Positions 33,871-42,634 are shown, numbered from the stretch's first letter. The stretch: DNA of 64,000 nucleotides from Pseudomaricurvus alkylphenolicus (GCF_011683955.1 NZ_JAAQPI010000015.1:124001-188000); one strand, 5' to 3'. Numbers and translations are program-made. Notes: generated by a model from the sequence alone, not told the origin.

Positions 33871-34719
33871 ATGAGTGCGGAACAGAAACTTTCCAGCGAG
33901 TGGATTCAGGTCGGCGAACTGGTCGACGGTTTTGGCGGCAATGAGCTGCAGCCGACGTCAGAGCTGTCCGGCAGGAGCCTGGATTTGCATTTCGACAATC
34001 ATTTGGACAACGATTCAGACAAAGGCTGGATCATCCAACATCGTTTTCTTTCACCAGATACACTCGAATGGGAAGTAATAAACGGCGAAGGACAGGGGCA
34101 AACCTCTATTGATGAATATCGGGCCACCAGTCTCAGACCGGGTATTGTGTTGGTGGACTTTATCAAAAACAGCGAAAGAGCCACTTCCGTCAGCCTGGTG
34201 TTGGACCTTAACCGGGGCATTTTTACTGCCATTATCGGTACACTGCCTACTGAGGAGGCAACTAATCTCGCCGTATACAGTCGGGTACTCAAGGGCCAAA
34301 GCCTGACCCCCGTCGACACGGTGTTTATGCACGGCTCCATCGATACTCCCGTCTCAGACTCGACGCCTGTTCATCAACAAACCACTGATCTGGTGGGCAA
34401 AAGTGTCCTCTACGATTACGGTGAAGAAGACAGCTACGAGCACCATTACCTCAATCCCAATCTCTATACCTGGCACTGTGTAAAAGGCGCGGAATCGGGC
34501 CTTGCTGATACCGACAAGTGTCACTACTACAAAGTGGACGAAGAGCTGTATCTGTTCGTCTGGCGGGAAAAAGTCATCCCCACACTCGGTGTGATAATGG
34601 TGGACTTCAACAAACGTAAAACCACTGGCAAGCTGTTTGGTTACAAATCCTATGACTTCGGTGAGCTTTCCAACGGGCCGGTGGGCGCACATCTCACCCT
34701 ATTGAACGATGCCCGCTGA
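33871..34719 (+). CDS. MoaF-like protein
   Basis: 282 residues with two repeated beta-rich halves: N-terminal LSGRSLDLHFDNH and WEVINGEGQG, C-terminal LVGKSVLYDYGEED and YTWHCVKGAE. The arrangement matches MoaF, named from the monoamine-regulated moa cluster of Klebsiella, which is predicted to have a lipocalin-like barrel that binds a small molecule. No signal peptide is seen, so it is cytosolic. It precedes a TonB-dependent receptor by 45 bp on the same strand. I infer that it handles the ligand imported there; its biochemical activity is not known from sequence. Confidence 0.8.
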   Translation: MSAEQKLSSEWIQVGELVDGFGGNELQPTSELSGRSLDLHFDNHLDNDSDKGWIIQHRFLSPDTLEWEVINGEGQGQTSIDEYRATSLRPGIVLVDFIKNSERATSVSLVLDLNRGIFTAIIGTLPTEEATNLAVYSRVLKGQSLTPVDTVFMHGSIDTPVSDSTPVHQQTTDLVGKSVLYDYGEEDSYEHHYLNPNLYTWHCVKGAESGLADTDKCHYYKVDEELYLFVWREKVIPTLGVIMVDFNKRKTTGKLFGYKSYDFGELSNGPVGAHLTLLNDAR

Positions 34720-34764
34720 TCACTCAACCCAGAGACAATAATCAATAAGCGAGGAGAGTCTCCC

Positions 34765-37008
34765 ATGCACATCACAAAGAAAGCCCTGCTGGCAAATGCC
34801 ATTGCCGTATCCTTATCCGCCGGTTCCGCAAACGCGCTGGTGCTTGAGGAGGTAGTCGTCACGGCCCAGAAGCGTGAACAGAACCTACAGGATGTGGGAA
34901 TTTCTGTGAGTGCCTTTAACGGCAATCAGCTCAAAGAGCTGGGCGTGGGCAACACTGTGGATATCACCCAACAAATTCCAGGTCTGCAGTATCAGTCGTT
35001 TACGCCCGCCTTCACCGCGTTGAATCTACGCGGAATTTCCCAGAATAACTTTCAGGACAATCTGGAAGCTCCGGTCGCGGTATACGTGGACAATGCCTAT
35101 ATAGGCAGCATGAATGCGATCAATGGCCAGCTGTTTGATATGGAACGGGTCGAGGTACTGCGAGGTCCTCAGGGAACACTGTTTGGTCGCAATGCCACCG
35201 GCGGGTTGGTTCACTACATTACCAAGGGTGCCAGTGATGACGAACTCAATGGCTATCTGGAAGCGTCAATCGGCAGCTTTGATCGCTACACGCTCGAAGG
35301 CGCTGTTGGCGGTGCCATCAGCGACAGTGCGCGCGGACGTCTTGCCGCTCGTTGGGAACAAGCTGACGGTTATGTGGAGAATCAGGTGGGGGCCAGAGAC
35401 TCTCACGGCGCCGACGGCCATGCGATTCGAGGATCGCTACAGATCGACTTAAGCGACCGCCTTGTGGCAGATCTGACCCTGGCCTACTCGAAGGACGATG
35501 ACGTGCCTACCGGCACCTATGTGATCTTTGCGGCAGATGTAGACGATCTGGGCTTGGGGTTTCCTGAGCAGGGCATCCCTGCTCCAGCGCCGCACAAAGA
35601 TTTTTCGGACGGCGGTTACTTTGATCGGGAGTCCACCAATGCGACACTTAAACTGACTTGGGACGTCTCCGACAATATGGAGCTGGTGTCTATCACCAAC
35701 GCATTGTCATTGGATAAATTTTATCTGGAGGACGCGGATGGCACCGTCTCGGCAGACACCGGAGCCCTGTTCGAATTCTCCACCAAAGCGGATTACAGCC
35801 AGTGGTCCCAGGAGCTGCGTTTGTCGGGAGAAGGCGACGCCCTGCGCTGGCAGCTCGGCGCATACTACCTGTCTATCAGTGCGGATCTGGTTTCCAATGT
35901 CACCGGCAATGTGCTCACCGCACCTGTTTTCAACAGCACAGACAGCACCACCGATTTGGATTCTCGCAACTGGTCTCTGTTTGGTCAGCTGGAATACGAT
36001 CTGACCGAGCAGTTGACTCTGATCGCCGGTTATCGTTGGTCACAGGATGACAAGGACATCCGTTTCCAGAATGTTTCAGATGATCTCAACCCCGATGGCT
36101 CCGACGATGGTATCCCGGCCATACTGGTGTACGAGCTGAGCGATGGTGTCGAATACGATGCCCGCAGCGGATCGCCTGTAACCACAATCCGCGCCGGTGT
36201 TGATAACATTGACTACGGAGACTACGCGGCGCGCCTGCAACTGGACTATCGTCCTGACGAAAACGTGCTTGTGTTTGGCGCCTACAACCGAGGTATCAAG
36301 GGCGGCAACTGGTCTCCCAATCGGGACGTAAGCATTGAAAACTTCAAGCACGATGAAGAAGTGCTGCACGCCTGGGAACTGGGCACCAAGCTGGATCTGC
36401 TCGATGGTCTTGCCCGCTTCAATGCCACAGTGTTTTACTACGACTATCAAGACTACCAACAGTTTTCTCTGCTCAATGCCACACCACAGGTCGTTAACCG
36501 GGACGCCACCAACCAGGGGGGAGAAATCGAGTTATTCCTGACCCCCGCCGAGGGCTGGGACATTATCTTTGGAGCTTCGTTTATTGACTCTAACGTAGAA
36601 GGTGCCCCAACGGCGTTTGGCATTGATCATACCGATGTGGAATTGCCCAACGCTCCCAATTACAGTTACAACGCTTTGGTACGCTACGCCTGGGATGCGC
36701 TGGGTGGCCGCATAGCCGCGCAGGTTGATGGCGTATACAACTCAGAGCAGTTTCTGGAAGGAACCAATAACGGCCTGGCCGAAGAAGATGCGCACTTCGT
36801 TGGCAATGCCAGCCTCTCTTACACCAGCGATTCAGAAACCTGGAAAGTGACCGGCTGGGTCAAGAATCTGACTGACGAGGAGTATCGTCTGTACAGCCTG
36901 GATTTGGGTATCCTGGATGCCTTTATTGGCCAGGGCGCGGGGTTCGGTCAGTCCGTATATGCTCAGCCGAGAACCATGGGAATCACCGCCTCTTACTCGT
37001 TTGATTAA
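34765..37008 (+). CDS. TonB-dependent outer-membrane receptor
   Basis: 747 residues with signal peptide (about 1-25), the TonB-box-like LEEVVVTAQKREQNLQ, plug motifs VEVLRGPQGTLFGRNATGG, and a barrel ending GITASYSFD. GAGGAGA lies 9 bases before the ATG. It follows the MoaF-like gene and ends before a strong hairpin at 37038-37075. A leftward LuxR-type regulator gene lies beyond the hairpin. It is most like the receptor at 50292-52688 in its plug (VTAQKREQ, NNFQDNLEAPVAVYVD). The ligand is unknown. Confidence 0.93.
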   Translation: MHITKKALLANAIAVSLSAGSANALVLEEVVVTAQKREQNLQDVGISVSAFNGNQLKELGVGNTVDITQQIPGLQYQSFTPAFTALNLRGISQNNFQDNLEAPVAVYVDNAYIGSMNAINGQLFDMERVEVLRGPQGTLFGRNATGGLVHYITKGASDDELNGYLEASIGSFDRYTLEGAVGGAISDSARGRLAARWEQADGYVENQVGARDSHGADGHAIRGSLQIDLSDRLVADLTLAYSKDDDVPTGTYVIFAADVDDLGLGFPEQGIPAPAPHKDFSDGGYFDRESTNATLKLTWDVSDNMELVSITNALSLDKFYLEDADGTVSADTGALFEFSTKADYSQWSQELRLSGEGDALRWQLGAYYLSISADLVSNVTGNVLTAPVFNSTDSTTDLDSRNWSLFGQLEYDLTEQLTLIAGYRWSQDDKDIRFQNVSDDLNPDGSDDGIPAILVYELSDGVEYDARSGSPVTTIRAGVDNIDYGDYAARLQLDYRPDENVLVFGAYNRGIKGGNWSPNRDVSIENFKHDEEVLHAWELGTKLDLLDGLARFNATVFYYDYQDYQQFSLLNATPQVVNRDATNQGGEIELFLTPAEGWDIIFGASFIDSNVEGAPTAFGIDHTDVELPNAPNYSYNALVRYAWDALGGRIAAQVDGVYNSEQFLEGTNNGLAEEDAHFVGNASLSYTSDSETWKVTGWVKNLTDEEYRLYSLDLGILDAFIGQGAGFGQSVYAQPRTMGITASYSFD

Positions 37009-37037
37009 GCCCGGATATATTAATTGGTTTAGTCAGA

Positions 37038-37075
37038 AGACTGTTGAAAAACTCAAGGGACCTTTTCAACAGTCT
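37038..37075. terminator. Bidirectional terminator hairpin
   Basis: AGACTGTTGAAAA (37038-37050) and TTTTCAACAGTCT (37063-37075) form a perfect 13-bp stem with a 12-base loop. It lies between the converging receptor and LuxR-type genes, 29 bp after one and 8 bp after the other. The A/T at the stem base provides short T tracts in both directions. Confidence 0.75.
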
Positions 37076-37082
37076 GCCACAA

Positions 37083-37937
37083 TCAGGTTCTCGGGTGGTT
37101 TGTTGATCGAGGCCAGTACACAGTTAACGGATCTTCGCCCTGGTTTGCTTGCGTGTCCAGACTCGCCCCCAGAGCTGACAAGAACAGTGAGAACAAATCT
37201 GACTGGCTGCAAACATCCAGTTTCACATAAATATTCTTGCGGTGGACTTTCACCGTACCACAGGATATGCCCAGTTTCTCGGCGATGGATTTAATGGAAT
37301 GGCCGCGAAGGATCAGCTGTACCACCTCCTGCTCCCGTTCAGACAGGCGCGAACGACCAAAATTCTTCTGCGCGGATGCCAGCTCTTGATGAATGCGCCC
37401 GGTGCCAGAGGTGGCGTTGACGGAATCAAAACGCCGGTAGCGGCTGCGCACCAGCTCGCAAATAACCGGCGCGACGTATGCGCAACCCTGCCGTTGTACT
37501 TCCTGGTATGTGAGACGATAGCTGCCGCAAGAAACCATGACGACTGTGTTCGGGTTCACTCGGCTGACAAAGGCCAACTCAGAACGTAAACCTGTCTTAC
37601 AGAAGTAGTGACGATGGTAATCACTCTGCAAAAAACCTTCGGGGGCGACGTCTTCAATTCGATACACCCCGTCGTTCAGCTCTGCCCGGCGATTGGCCAG
37701 AAAATAAGGCGCCACCAGATATCCGCCCTGCAAGTGGTAGTCATGCAGCACTCGAACATTGGCCTCACTGATATTGGCAAAGAGCACATCGGGGCGATTA
37801 TCCCGGTGGTAAGCCAATACCAATAGCCCATCGAGGGGCAACAGTGTCTTAAGAGTCGCCTGCAAGGCGCACCAGAATTCTCCCGAATCCCCCGCCCTGA
37901 TCAGCTCAGCCACCCACTGGGGCCACGAATTGCTCAC
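37083..37937 (-). CDS. LuxR-family regulator
   Basis: 284 residues. About 190 N-terminal residues form a GAF/PAS-like sensor (LDGLLVLAYHRDNRPDVLFA). The C-terminal helix-turn-helix has LSEREQEVVQLILRGHSIKS and KLGISCGTVKVHRKNIYVKL. About 25 residues follow the DNA-binding domain. It diverges from the malyl-CoA-lyase-like operon, and a 15-bp palindrome with a second near-copy lies between them. It is therefore a good candidate regulator of that operon and of itself. Confidence 0.87.
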   Translation of the reverse strand: MSNSWPQWVAELIRAGDSGEFWCALQATLKTLLPLDGLLVLAYHRDNRPDVLFANISEANVRVLHDYHLQGGYLVAPYFLANRRAELNDGVYRIEDVAPEGFLQSDYHRHYFCKTGLRSELAFVSRVNPNTVVMVSCGSYRLTYQEVQRQGCAYVAPVICELVRSRYRRFDSVNATSGTGRIHQELASAQKNFGRSRLSEREQEVVQLILRGHSIKSIAEKLGISCGTVKVHRKNIYVKLDVCSQSDLFSLFLSALGASLDTQANQGEDPLTVYWPRSTNHPRT

Positions 37938-38067
37938 TGCACCATCTCCACGTTTCTGATTAAAGGTCAGTCGTATCTGCTCTACCCTATCGACGACTGA
38001 ATCTGGCCGGAAGTGAAAGCTTCTTATGGAATTGGCGAAATAAATTCACACTCCATGTCACACAATC

Positions 38068-38082
38068 TGTAGTTTAACTACA
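38068..38082. promoter_or_regulatory. Palindrome TGTAGTT-T-AACTACA, candidate operator
   Basis: A perfect 7+1+7 dyad in the 348-bp region between the luxR-type gene and the lyase gene. A near-identical sequence occurs at 38217-38231. Symmetry, repetition and position suggest binding by the adjacent LuxR-type protein. Nothing else could be recognised in this region apart from A-rich sequence. Confidence 0.55.
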
Positions 38083-38216
38083 AAAACAACAACCAAATGG
38101 CGCTCCTTAATTTTGGCCTCAACACCTTGAAATCATGAGCAACCCAATAAACTCCATAACCAGCTGAAAAATAGATCTAAACAAAAGACTTATAACAAAA
38201 GGGGTATTGCCCAAAA

Positions 38217-38231
38217 AGTAATTTAACTACA
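38217..38231. promoter_or_regulatory. Second copy of the operator-like site
   Basis: AGTAATTTAACTACA differs from the palindrome at 38068-38082 at two of 15 positions, keeping the right half-site TTTAACTACA intact. It lies 55 bp before the lyase start codon, a position suited to direct control of that promoter. Confidence 0.45.
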
Positions 38232-38285
38232 AGAATGACAGCCTTCACTTTCATCAGTCACAAAGAACAATACAGGAGAGTACCC

Positions 38286-39254
38286 ATGGCCATTAAAAAC
38301 CGATTGCACCGAAGCGAGCTGGCGGTTCCTGGATGCAATACCAACATGCTGGAAAAGGCTCCCCGCGCTGGCGCCGATCTGGTCTTTCTGGATCTGGAAG
38401 ACGCCGTGGCCCCTGCCGACAAAGATCAGGCGCGCACGAACGTGATCGCCGCCCTTAATGATTTGGACTGGTCTGCCTGTGCCACCTCTGTGCGCATCAA
38501 CGGCCTCGACACCCACTATATGTACCGTGACCTTGTGGATGTCATGGAGCAGGCCGGCGATAAACTGGACACCATACTGATCCCCAAAGTGAATACGCCC
38601 GAAGATATCTATCTTGTCGCCACAATAATGACCCAGATTGAGCAGGCCAAGGGCTATAAACCTGTAAACCTGCATGTGTTGATTGAAACCGCCGAGGGCA
38701 TGGCCAATATCGAACAAATTGCCCGTGCCTGTCCGCAGCGAATGGAAGCCATGGTTTTTGGTGTCGCTGACTATGCCGCATCCATTCGCGCGCGCACGAC
38801 CCAGATCGGTGGCGCCATTCCGGATTACGGTGTTCTCACCGGTGAGGCCCGGGATTCAGATCGTGGATTTTTGCTGGGCGACCCCTGGCACTTTGCCCTG
38901 TGCCGCCTGGTGGTTGCCTGCCGTGCTAATGGCCTGAGACCGATTGACGGTCCTTTTGGCGCTATCGATGACCCCGATGCCTATGTGGCCGTCGCCAAAG
39001 CTGCCGCCGCGCTCGGCATTGAAGGCAAGTGGGCTATTCATCCCAGCCAGGTCTCTCTGGCCAACGACATATTTACTCCCGCAGAGAAGGAAGTGGTTCG
39101 GGCCCGCCGCATCCTCGAAGCCATGTCCGAGGCTGCCACCCAGGGGCTGGGGGCGGTCTCTCTTGATGGTCGCTTGATCGACGCCGCCTCGATTCGCCAG
39201 GCAGAAGTTGTCGTTGCCCAGGTTGAACAAATTGAAAATGCCCGTGGGCTTTAA
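38286..39254 (+). CDS. HpcH/CitE-type lyase, L-malyl-CoA / beta-methylmalyl-CoA lyase family
   Basis: 322 residues from the ATG at 38286, with AGGAGAG 7 bases upstream; the open frame extends 17 codons further without support. The fold is shown by RSELAVPGCNTNMLEKA, DLVFLDLEDAVAPADK (Mg-binding acidic residues), VRINGLDTHYMYRDLVDVME, LIETAEGMANI and GKWAIHPSQ. These match the malyl-CoA lyase subgroup, which splits malyl-CoA or methylmalyl-CoA to glyoxylate and acetyl- or propionyl-CoA; citramalyl-CoA is another possible substrate. The following gene encodes a CoA transferase that could make its substrate. Confidence 0.88.
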   Translation: MAIKNRLHRSELAVPGCNTNMLEKAPRAGADLVFLDLEDAVAPADKDQARTNVIAALNDLDWSACATSVRINGLDTHYMYRDLVDVMEQAGDKLDTILIPKVNTPEDIYLVATIMTQIEQAKGYKPVNLHVLIETAEGMANIEQIARACPQRMEAMVFGVADYAASIRARTTQIGGAIPDYGVLTGEARDSDRGFLLGDPWHFALCRLVVACRANGLRPIDGPFGAIDDPDAYVAVAKAAAALGIEGKWAIHPSQVSLANDIFTPAEKEVVRARRILEAMSEAATQGLGAVSLDGRLIDAASIRQAEVVVAQVEQIENARGL

Positions 39255-39272
39255 AGCGCGGAGACCTTGCCA

Positions 39273-40541
39273 ATGAATCAATCCTCGCCAGACTTAACTC
39301 TTTTTATTCAGCAGCAACGGCAAGCATCGAAGGTTGAAGACTTGCCCCTAAACGGCAAGCGAGTTCTCGATCTCTCCACGGTGATAGCGGCGCCTTTTGC
39401 TGCTGCCCTGCTGGGAGACGCCGGCGCCGAAGTCATCAAAATTGAAAACCCGGCGGCGCCCGATGCACTGCGCTCCTGGGGAACCCATCATGAAACCGGC
39501 ATCGAACCTTTTCACGCGGTTATCGGTCGTAACAAATTGCCCATAACCATCAACCTCAAACGCGGCGAAGGGCGTGAGATTTTTCAGGAGTTGATCAAGA
39601 AGGCCGACGTTCTGATCGAGAATATGCGCCCGGGCGTAATGGGCCGACTGGGCCTTTCACATGAACAACTGCTTGAAATCAATCCGGGTTTGATCATTGG
39701 TAAAGTATCCGGATTTGGTATGAGCGGCCCCAAGGCCGAACTGCCTGGCTTTGGCACCGTAGCAGAAGCCTATAGCGGATTTTCCTATCTCAACGGCACC
39801 GCCAACAGCGGGCCAACCAGTCCACCCAATGCACTGGCTGATATGACGACAGGTGTGCATCTGGCGTTTGCGGTCAGCCTCGCATTACTGGGCCAGGAGC
39901 GTGGCGCCAAGGGCGGGCAAGTTATTGACATGTCTTTGTACGAACCACTGTTCGGTTATCTGGGTGGAGAGTTTCTCAGCTATAAACTCACCGGCGAGAA
40001 CCCCGAGCCCATTGGCAATGAGCTCAGGGCAGCCGCTCCGCGTAATGTGTATCGCACACAAGACGGTCGGTGGATCGCACTTTCCTGCTCTTCCCAAAAG
40101 CCCTGGGAGGATCTGGCTCGCGTGATGAAGCGGGAAGAGCTGATCAAGGATCCGAGGTTTCTCACCAACAACGATCGCATTCGCCCGGAAAACCGTGCAG
40201 CACTGAACGATATCATTCAGGATTGGCACAGCACCAAAACAGAGTCGGAGATATTGGCTCTTTTCCGCCAAAAAGGGATTACCGCAGGGCCGGTGATGAC
40301 CATGGCGGCTATTGATAACGACGAGCACTTTCAACAGCGCGGTTCATTTGCCACGGTGCAGGACCCTGCCACCGGTGTGGAACTGAAAATGCCAAATGTC
40401 CCGATTCGCCTGCTGGGCCAGACGGGACATGTGCGTTTTCCGGGACTGCCCCAAGGCAGTGCAAACCGCGCGATTTACCAAGACCTGCTCGGTTATAACA
40501 GCGAAATGATCGAAGATTTAGGGCGCGGTGGGGTTATCTGA
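39273..40541 (+). CDS. CaiB/BaiF-type CoA transferase
   Basis: 422 residues from the ATG at 39273 with GGAG upstream; a TTG two codons earlier is less likely. It is a family III CoA transferase: VLDLSTVIAAPFAAALLGDA, GAEVIKIENP, ENMRPGVMGRLGL, the catalytic Asp in NALADMTTGVHLAF, and GQVIDMSLYEPLF. It moves CoA between carboxylic acids. It is 18 bp after the lyase gene, so the pair probably activates a hydroxy-dicarboxylate such as malate or citramalate and then cleaves it. The exact acid is not readable. Confidence 0.9.
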   Translation: MNQSSPDLTLFIQQQRQASKVEDLPLNGKRVLDLSTVIAAPFAAALLGDAGAEVIKIENPAAPDALRSWGTHHETGIEPFHAVIGRNKLPITINLKRGEGREIFQELIKKADVLIENMRPGVMGRLGLSHEQLLEINPGLIIGKVSGFGMSGPKAELPGFGTVAEAYSGFSYLNGTANSGPTSPPNALADMTTGVHLAFAVSLALLGQERGAKGGQVIDMSLYEPLFGYLGGEFLSYKLTGENPEPIGNELRAAAPRNVYRTQDGRWIALSCSSQKPWEDLARVMKREELIKDPRFLTNNDRIRPENRAALNDIIQDWHSTKTESEILALFRQKGITAGPVMTMAAIDNDEHFQQRGSFATVQDPATGVELKMPNVPIRLLGQTGHVRFPGLPQGSANRAIYQDLLGYNSEMIEDLGRGGVI

Positions 40542-40587
40542 ATCCTGCGGATGCCACAGCAAGGCGGCGTCCGCTCAATTCGGGATT

Positions 40588-41037
40588 TTAGTGCTTGTGC
40601 GCAGGGTAGTATCCTTCAATAGCCTTGATCGCCTTGTGCAGCGCCAGGGCGTATTTATCGTCGGCGTTTTGTTTGGCCTTCATCGCGGCAACGATTACCG
40701 CATGGTGCTTTTGCAGACGTTCGGCGTAATCTTTTTGTTTGGTTTTTACCCGCTGGGTCAAAAAGTAATCACTGATGGATTCGATGACGTTCTGGGCATG
40801 TTGTTCTTTGTTCATGACCCAACGAACCATCTGATTGCTGGACTGAGCATCGGTCTTGCCGGCCAGCTTGGCGATTTCGTCGGTGGCCTTGATCACCGTG
40901 GTGGCGTCTTCCAACATCAGTTTTACGCGCAGGTTGTCATCATAAATGCCGCAGGGAATCTGACAGTGAGCGATGGTGGTAGTGCTGGCCATAACCGTCA
41001 ACAAGCCTGCGAACAGAACAGTCAGTGTTTTTTTCAT
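40588..41037 (-). CDS. sodN: Nickel superoxide dismutase with signal peptide
   Basis: 149 residues. HCQIPCGIYDD at residues 24-34 is the nickel hook of NiSOD (HCxxPCGxYDP/D). His24, Cys25 and Cys29 become His1, Cys2 and Cys6 of the mature protein, and Tyr32 becomes the conserved Tyr9. The four-helix body follows with QHAQNVIESISDYFLTQRV. It converts superoxide to oxygen and peroxide. Unusually, the 23 residues before His1 look like a Sec signal peptide (KK, hydrophobic LTVLFAGLLTVMA, then TIA). Signal peptidase would then expose His1, as the nickel site requires. No sodX-type peptidase gene is adjacent. It lies 78 bp after the HD-GYP gene. Confidence 0.9.
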   Translation of the reverse strand: MKKTLTVLFAGLLTVMASTTTIAHCQIPCGIYDDNLRVKLMLEDATTVIKATDEIAKLAGKTDAQSSNQMVRWVMNKEQHAQNVIESISDYFLTQRVKTKQKDYAERLQKHHAVIVAAMKAKQNADDKYALALHKAIKAIEGYYPAHKH

Positions 41038-41115
41038 GGTGGTGTCCCTAAAAGAAATTTTGGAGGAAGGACATTGTGACGATTTGTGCTAAGGGAGGCA
41101 ACGACAGATAACGGT

Positions 41116-42132
41116 CTACTGAATCTCCTGGCGTATACGTCGAATCTCGGGCAACAATTCCAGAAACACTTCGAACAGGTTCGGATCGAGATGATTGCCC
41201 GCAAGTTCCCGCATCATATTCAGCGCTGTGGGCTCATCGTAGGCAGGTTTGTATACGCGTTCGTGCACCAATGCATCGTAGACATCCACAATAGCGGTGA
41301 TGCGGCAACTGATGGGTATGGCCTCCCCCAAGAGTCCATCAGGGTAACCCGTGCCGTCCCAACGCTCGTGATGAAAGCGGGCAATATCACTGGCCATGTC
41401 CATCATGGGAATCCCGGTATTGGCGAGCATTTCCGCACCGATAGCGGCGTGTCGCTTCATGACACTCCATTCTTCCTTTGTCAGTTTACCGGGTTTCAAC
41501 AGCACATAATCGGGGATGCCTATCTTGCCGATATCGTGCATAGGCGCCGCCATACGGATCTGGTCGACCTGGTCCTGAGGCCAGCCGAGATGCTTGGCAA
41601 TGGCTTCAGAATACATGCCGATGCGACGAACATGAGCGCCGGTTTCTTCATCACGAAAACCCGCAGCTGCCAACAGGCGAAGCGCAATCTGCTCTTCCCG
41701 CTCGCGGATTTGCGCCGTGCGTTTGCGCATTTCCTGTTCCAGGCGCTCCTCCGTTAGTAAGTGCTCACGAGCGGCCTGAAGCTTGCTGGCTGCTAATTCG
41801 TGCTTTACGCCCGGTGCTTCGATCACCAGAATCGAGCTGCCGTCCACCGTCAATGCGATCGCTTCAAGCGCGACATCAACTCCACTGCGAGAACGTTCAT
41901 ACCAGGTACCGGAATGGCGGGGGAAATCGGCGCCGCTTTGCCAGTGCGCATCGGCGTCAATCAGGAAGTTATCCAGAAACAAAAGATCATCGCCCAACTC
42001 GAATGGCTCACCACTGTTATCAAAGAATTCCGCCAATACCTCAGGCACCTGTGAGTGTGCGATAAACCACCGACCTTCTGTACGCTGCAACACCAGCTGG
42101 TCAAGTTGCTGAAACACTCGATCAAGCATCAC
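41116..42132 (-). CDS. HD-GYP domain c-di-GMP phosphodiesterase
   Basis: 338 residues. About 120 N-terminal residues have a PAS-like sensor layout. A short coiled coil follows (ERLEQEMRKRTAQIREREEQ), then a complete HD-GYP domain: ETGAHVRRIGMYSEA, MHDIGKIGIPDYVLLKPGKL, and HHERWDGTGYPDGL. All metal ligands and the GYP loop are present, so hydrolysis of c-di-GMP is likely. The start GTG at 42132 (or ATG 42129) overlaps the end of the GTPase gene by 8-11 bp, implying translational coupling. The GTPase, directly or through the membrane protein, may control its activity. Confidence 0.9.
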   Translation of the reverse strand: MMLDRVFQQLDQLVLQRTEGRWFIAHSQVPEVLAEFFDNSGEPFELGDDLLFLDNFLIDADAHWQSGADFPRHSGTWYERSRSGVDVALEAIALTVDGSSILVIEAPGVKHELAASKLQAAREHLLTEERLEQEMRKRTAQIREREEQIALRLLAAAGFRDEETGAHVRRIGMYSEAIAKHLGWPQDQVDQIRMAAPMHDIGKIGIPDYVLLKPGKLTKEEWSVMKRHAAIGAEMLANTGIPMMDMASDIARFHHERWDGTGYPDGLLGEAIPISCRITAIVDVYDALVHERVYKPAYDEPTALNMMRELAGNHLDPNLFEVFLELLPEIRRIRQEIQ

Positions 42133-42634
42133 CCTGCCCCCCCAACAACATAGACGAAGACAGCTTCACGAACAGGGCTTCCACCTCTTCCCCTGTTTTC
42201 GCGCTGGTGCGTAAAACCGGCATATCCAATGCCTGCAGTTGCTGTTGATACGCTTCCTCCAGGCGCCATTCGTCCAACAGGTCCACCTTGTTGAGAGCAA
42301 CCACCCCTCTCGCGCCAGGTGCTGATTGCTGCGCTTTTTGCAGTAGTTCGAACATCTTTTCGACGGTTGCGGGGCGCGTTGGGTCCGCTACCAGTATGAA
42401 ACCGGAAGCACCACGCAGATAGGAGCCATTAAGCTTGGCGAATTCGTCCTCTCCGGCCAGATCCCAGATCATCAGATTGACCTGCCGACCGTCAATCTCA
42501 ACCACTTTCTTGTCGATCTTCACCCCAACCGTGGTCAGATAGCGCTCATCAAACAGACTCTCCACATAGCGCCTGACGAGGCTGGTTTTCCCAACCGCAA
42601 ACCCGCCCAGCAGACAGATCTTCTTCTGAATCAC
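42122..42634 (-). CDS. Rab/Ras-like small GTPase
   Basis: 170 residues that form one small GTPase domain: P-loop GGFAVGKTS (10-18), switch Thr in YLTTVG, WDLAGEDEF (57-65), NKVD (115-118) and TSAKTG (143-148). The usual DxAGQ has Glu in place of the catalytic Gln, suggesting slow hydrolysis or a helper protein. There is no C-terminal prenylation Cys. It starts with GTG and overlaps the OmpA gene by 4 bp (GTGA) and the HD-GYP gene by about 10 bp. So the three proteins are probably made together, with the GTPase acting on the cytosolic side of the OmpA-domain protein. Confidence 0.93.
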   Translation of the reverse strand: MIQKKICLLGGFAVGKTSLVRRYVESLFDERYLTTVGVKIDKKVVEIDGRQVNLMIWDLAGEDEFAKLNGSYLRGASGFILVADPTRPATVEKMFELLQKAQQSAPGARGVVALNKVDLLDEWRLEEAYQQQLQALDMPVLRTSAKTGEEVEALFVKLSSSMLLGGQGDA

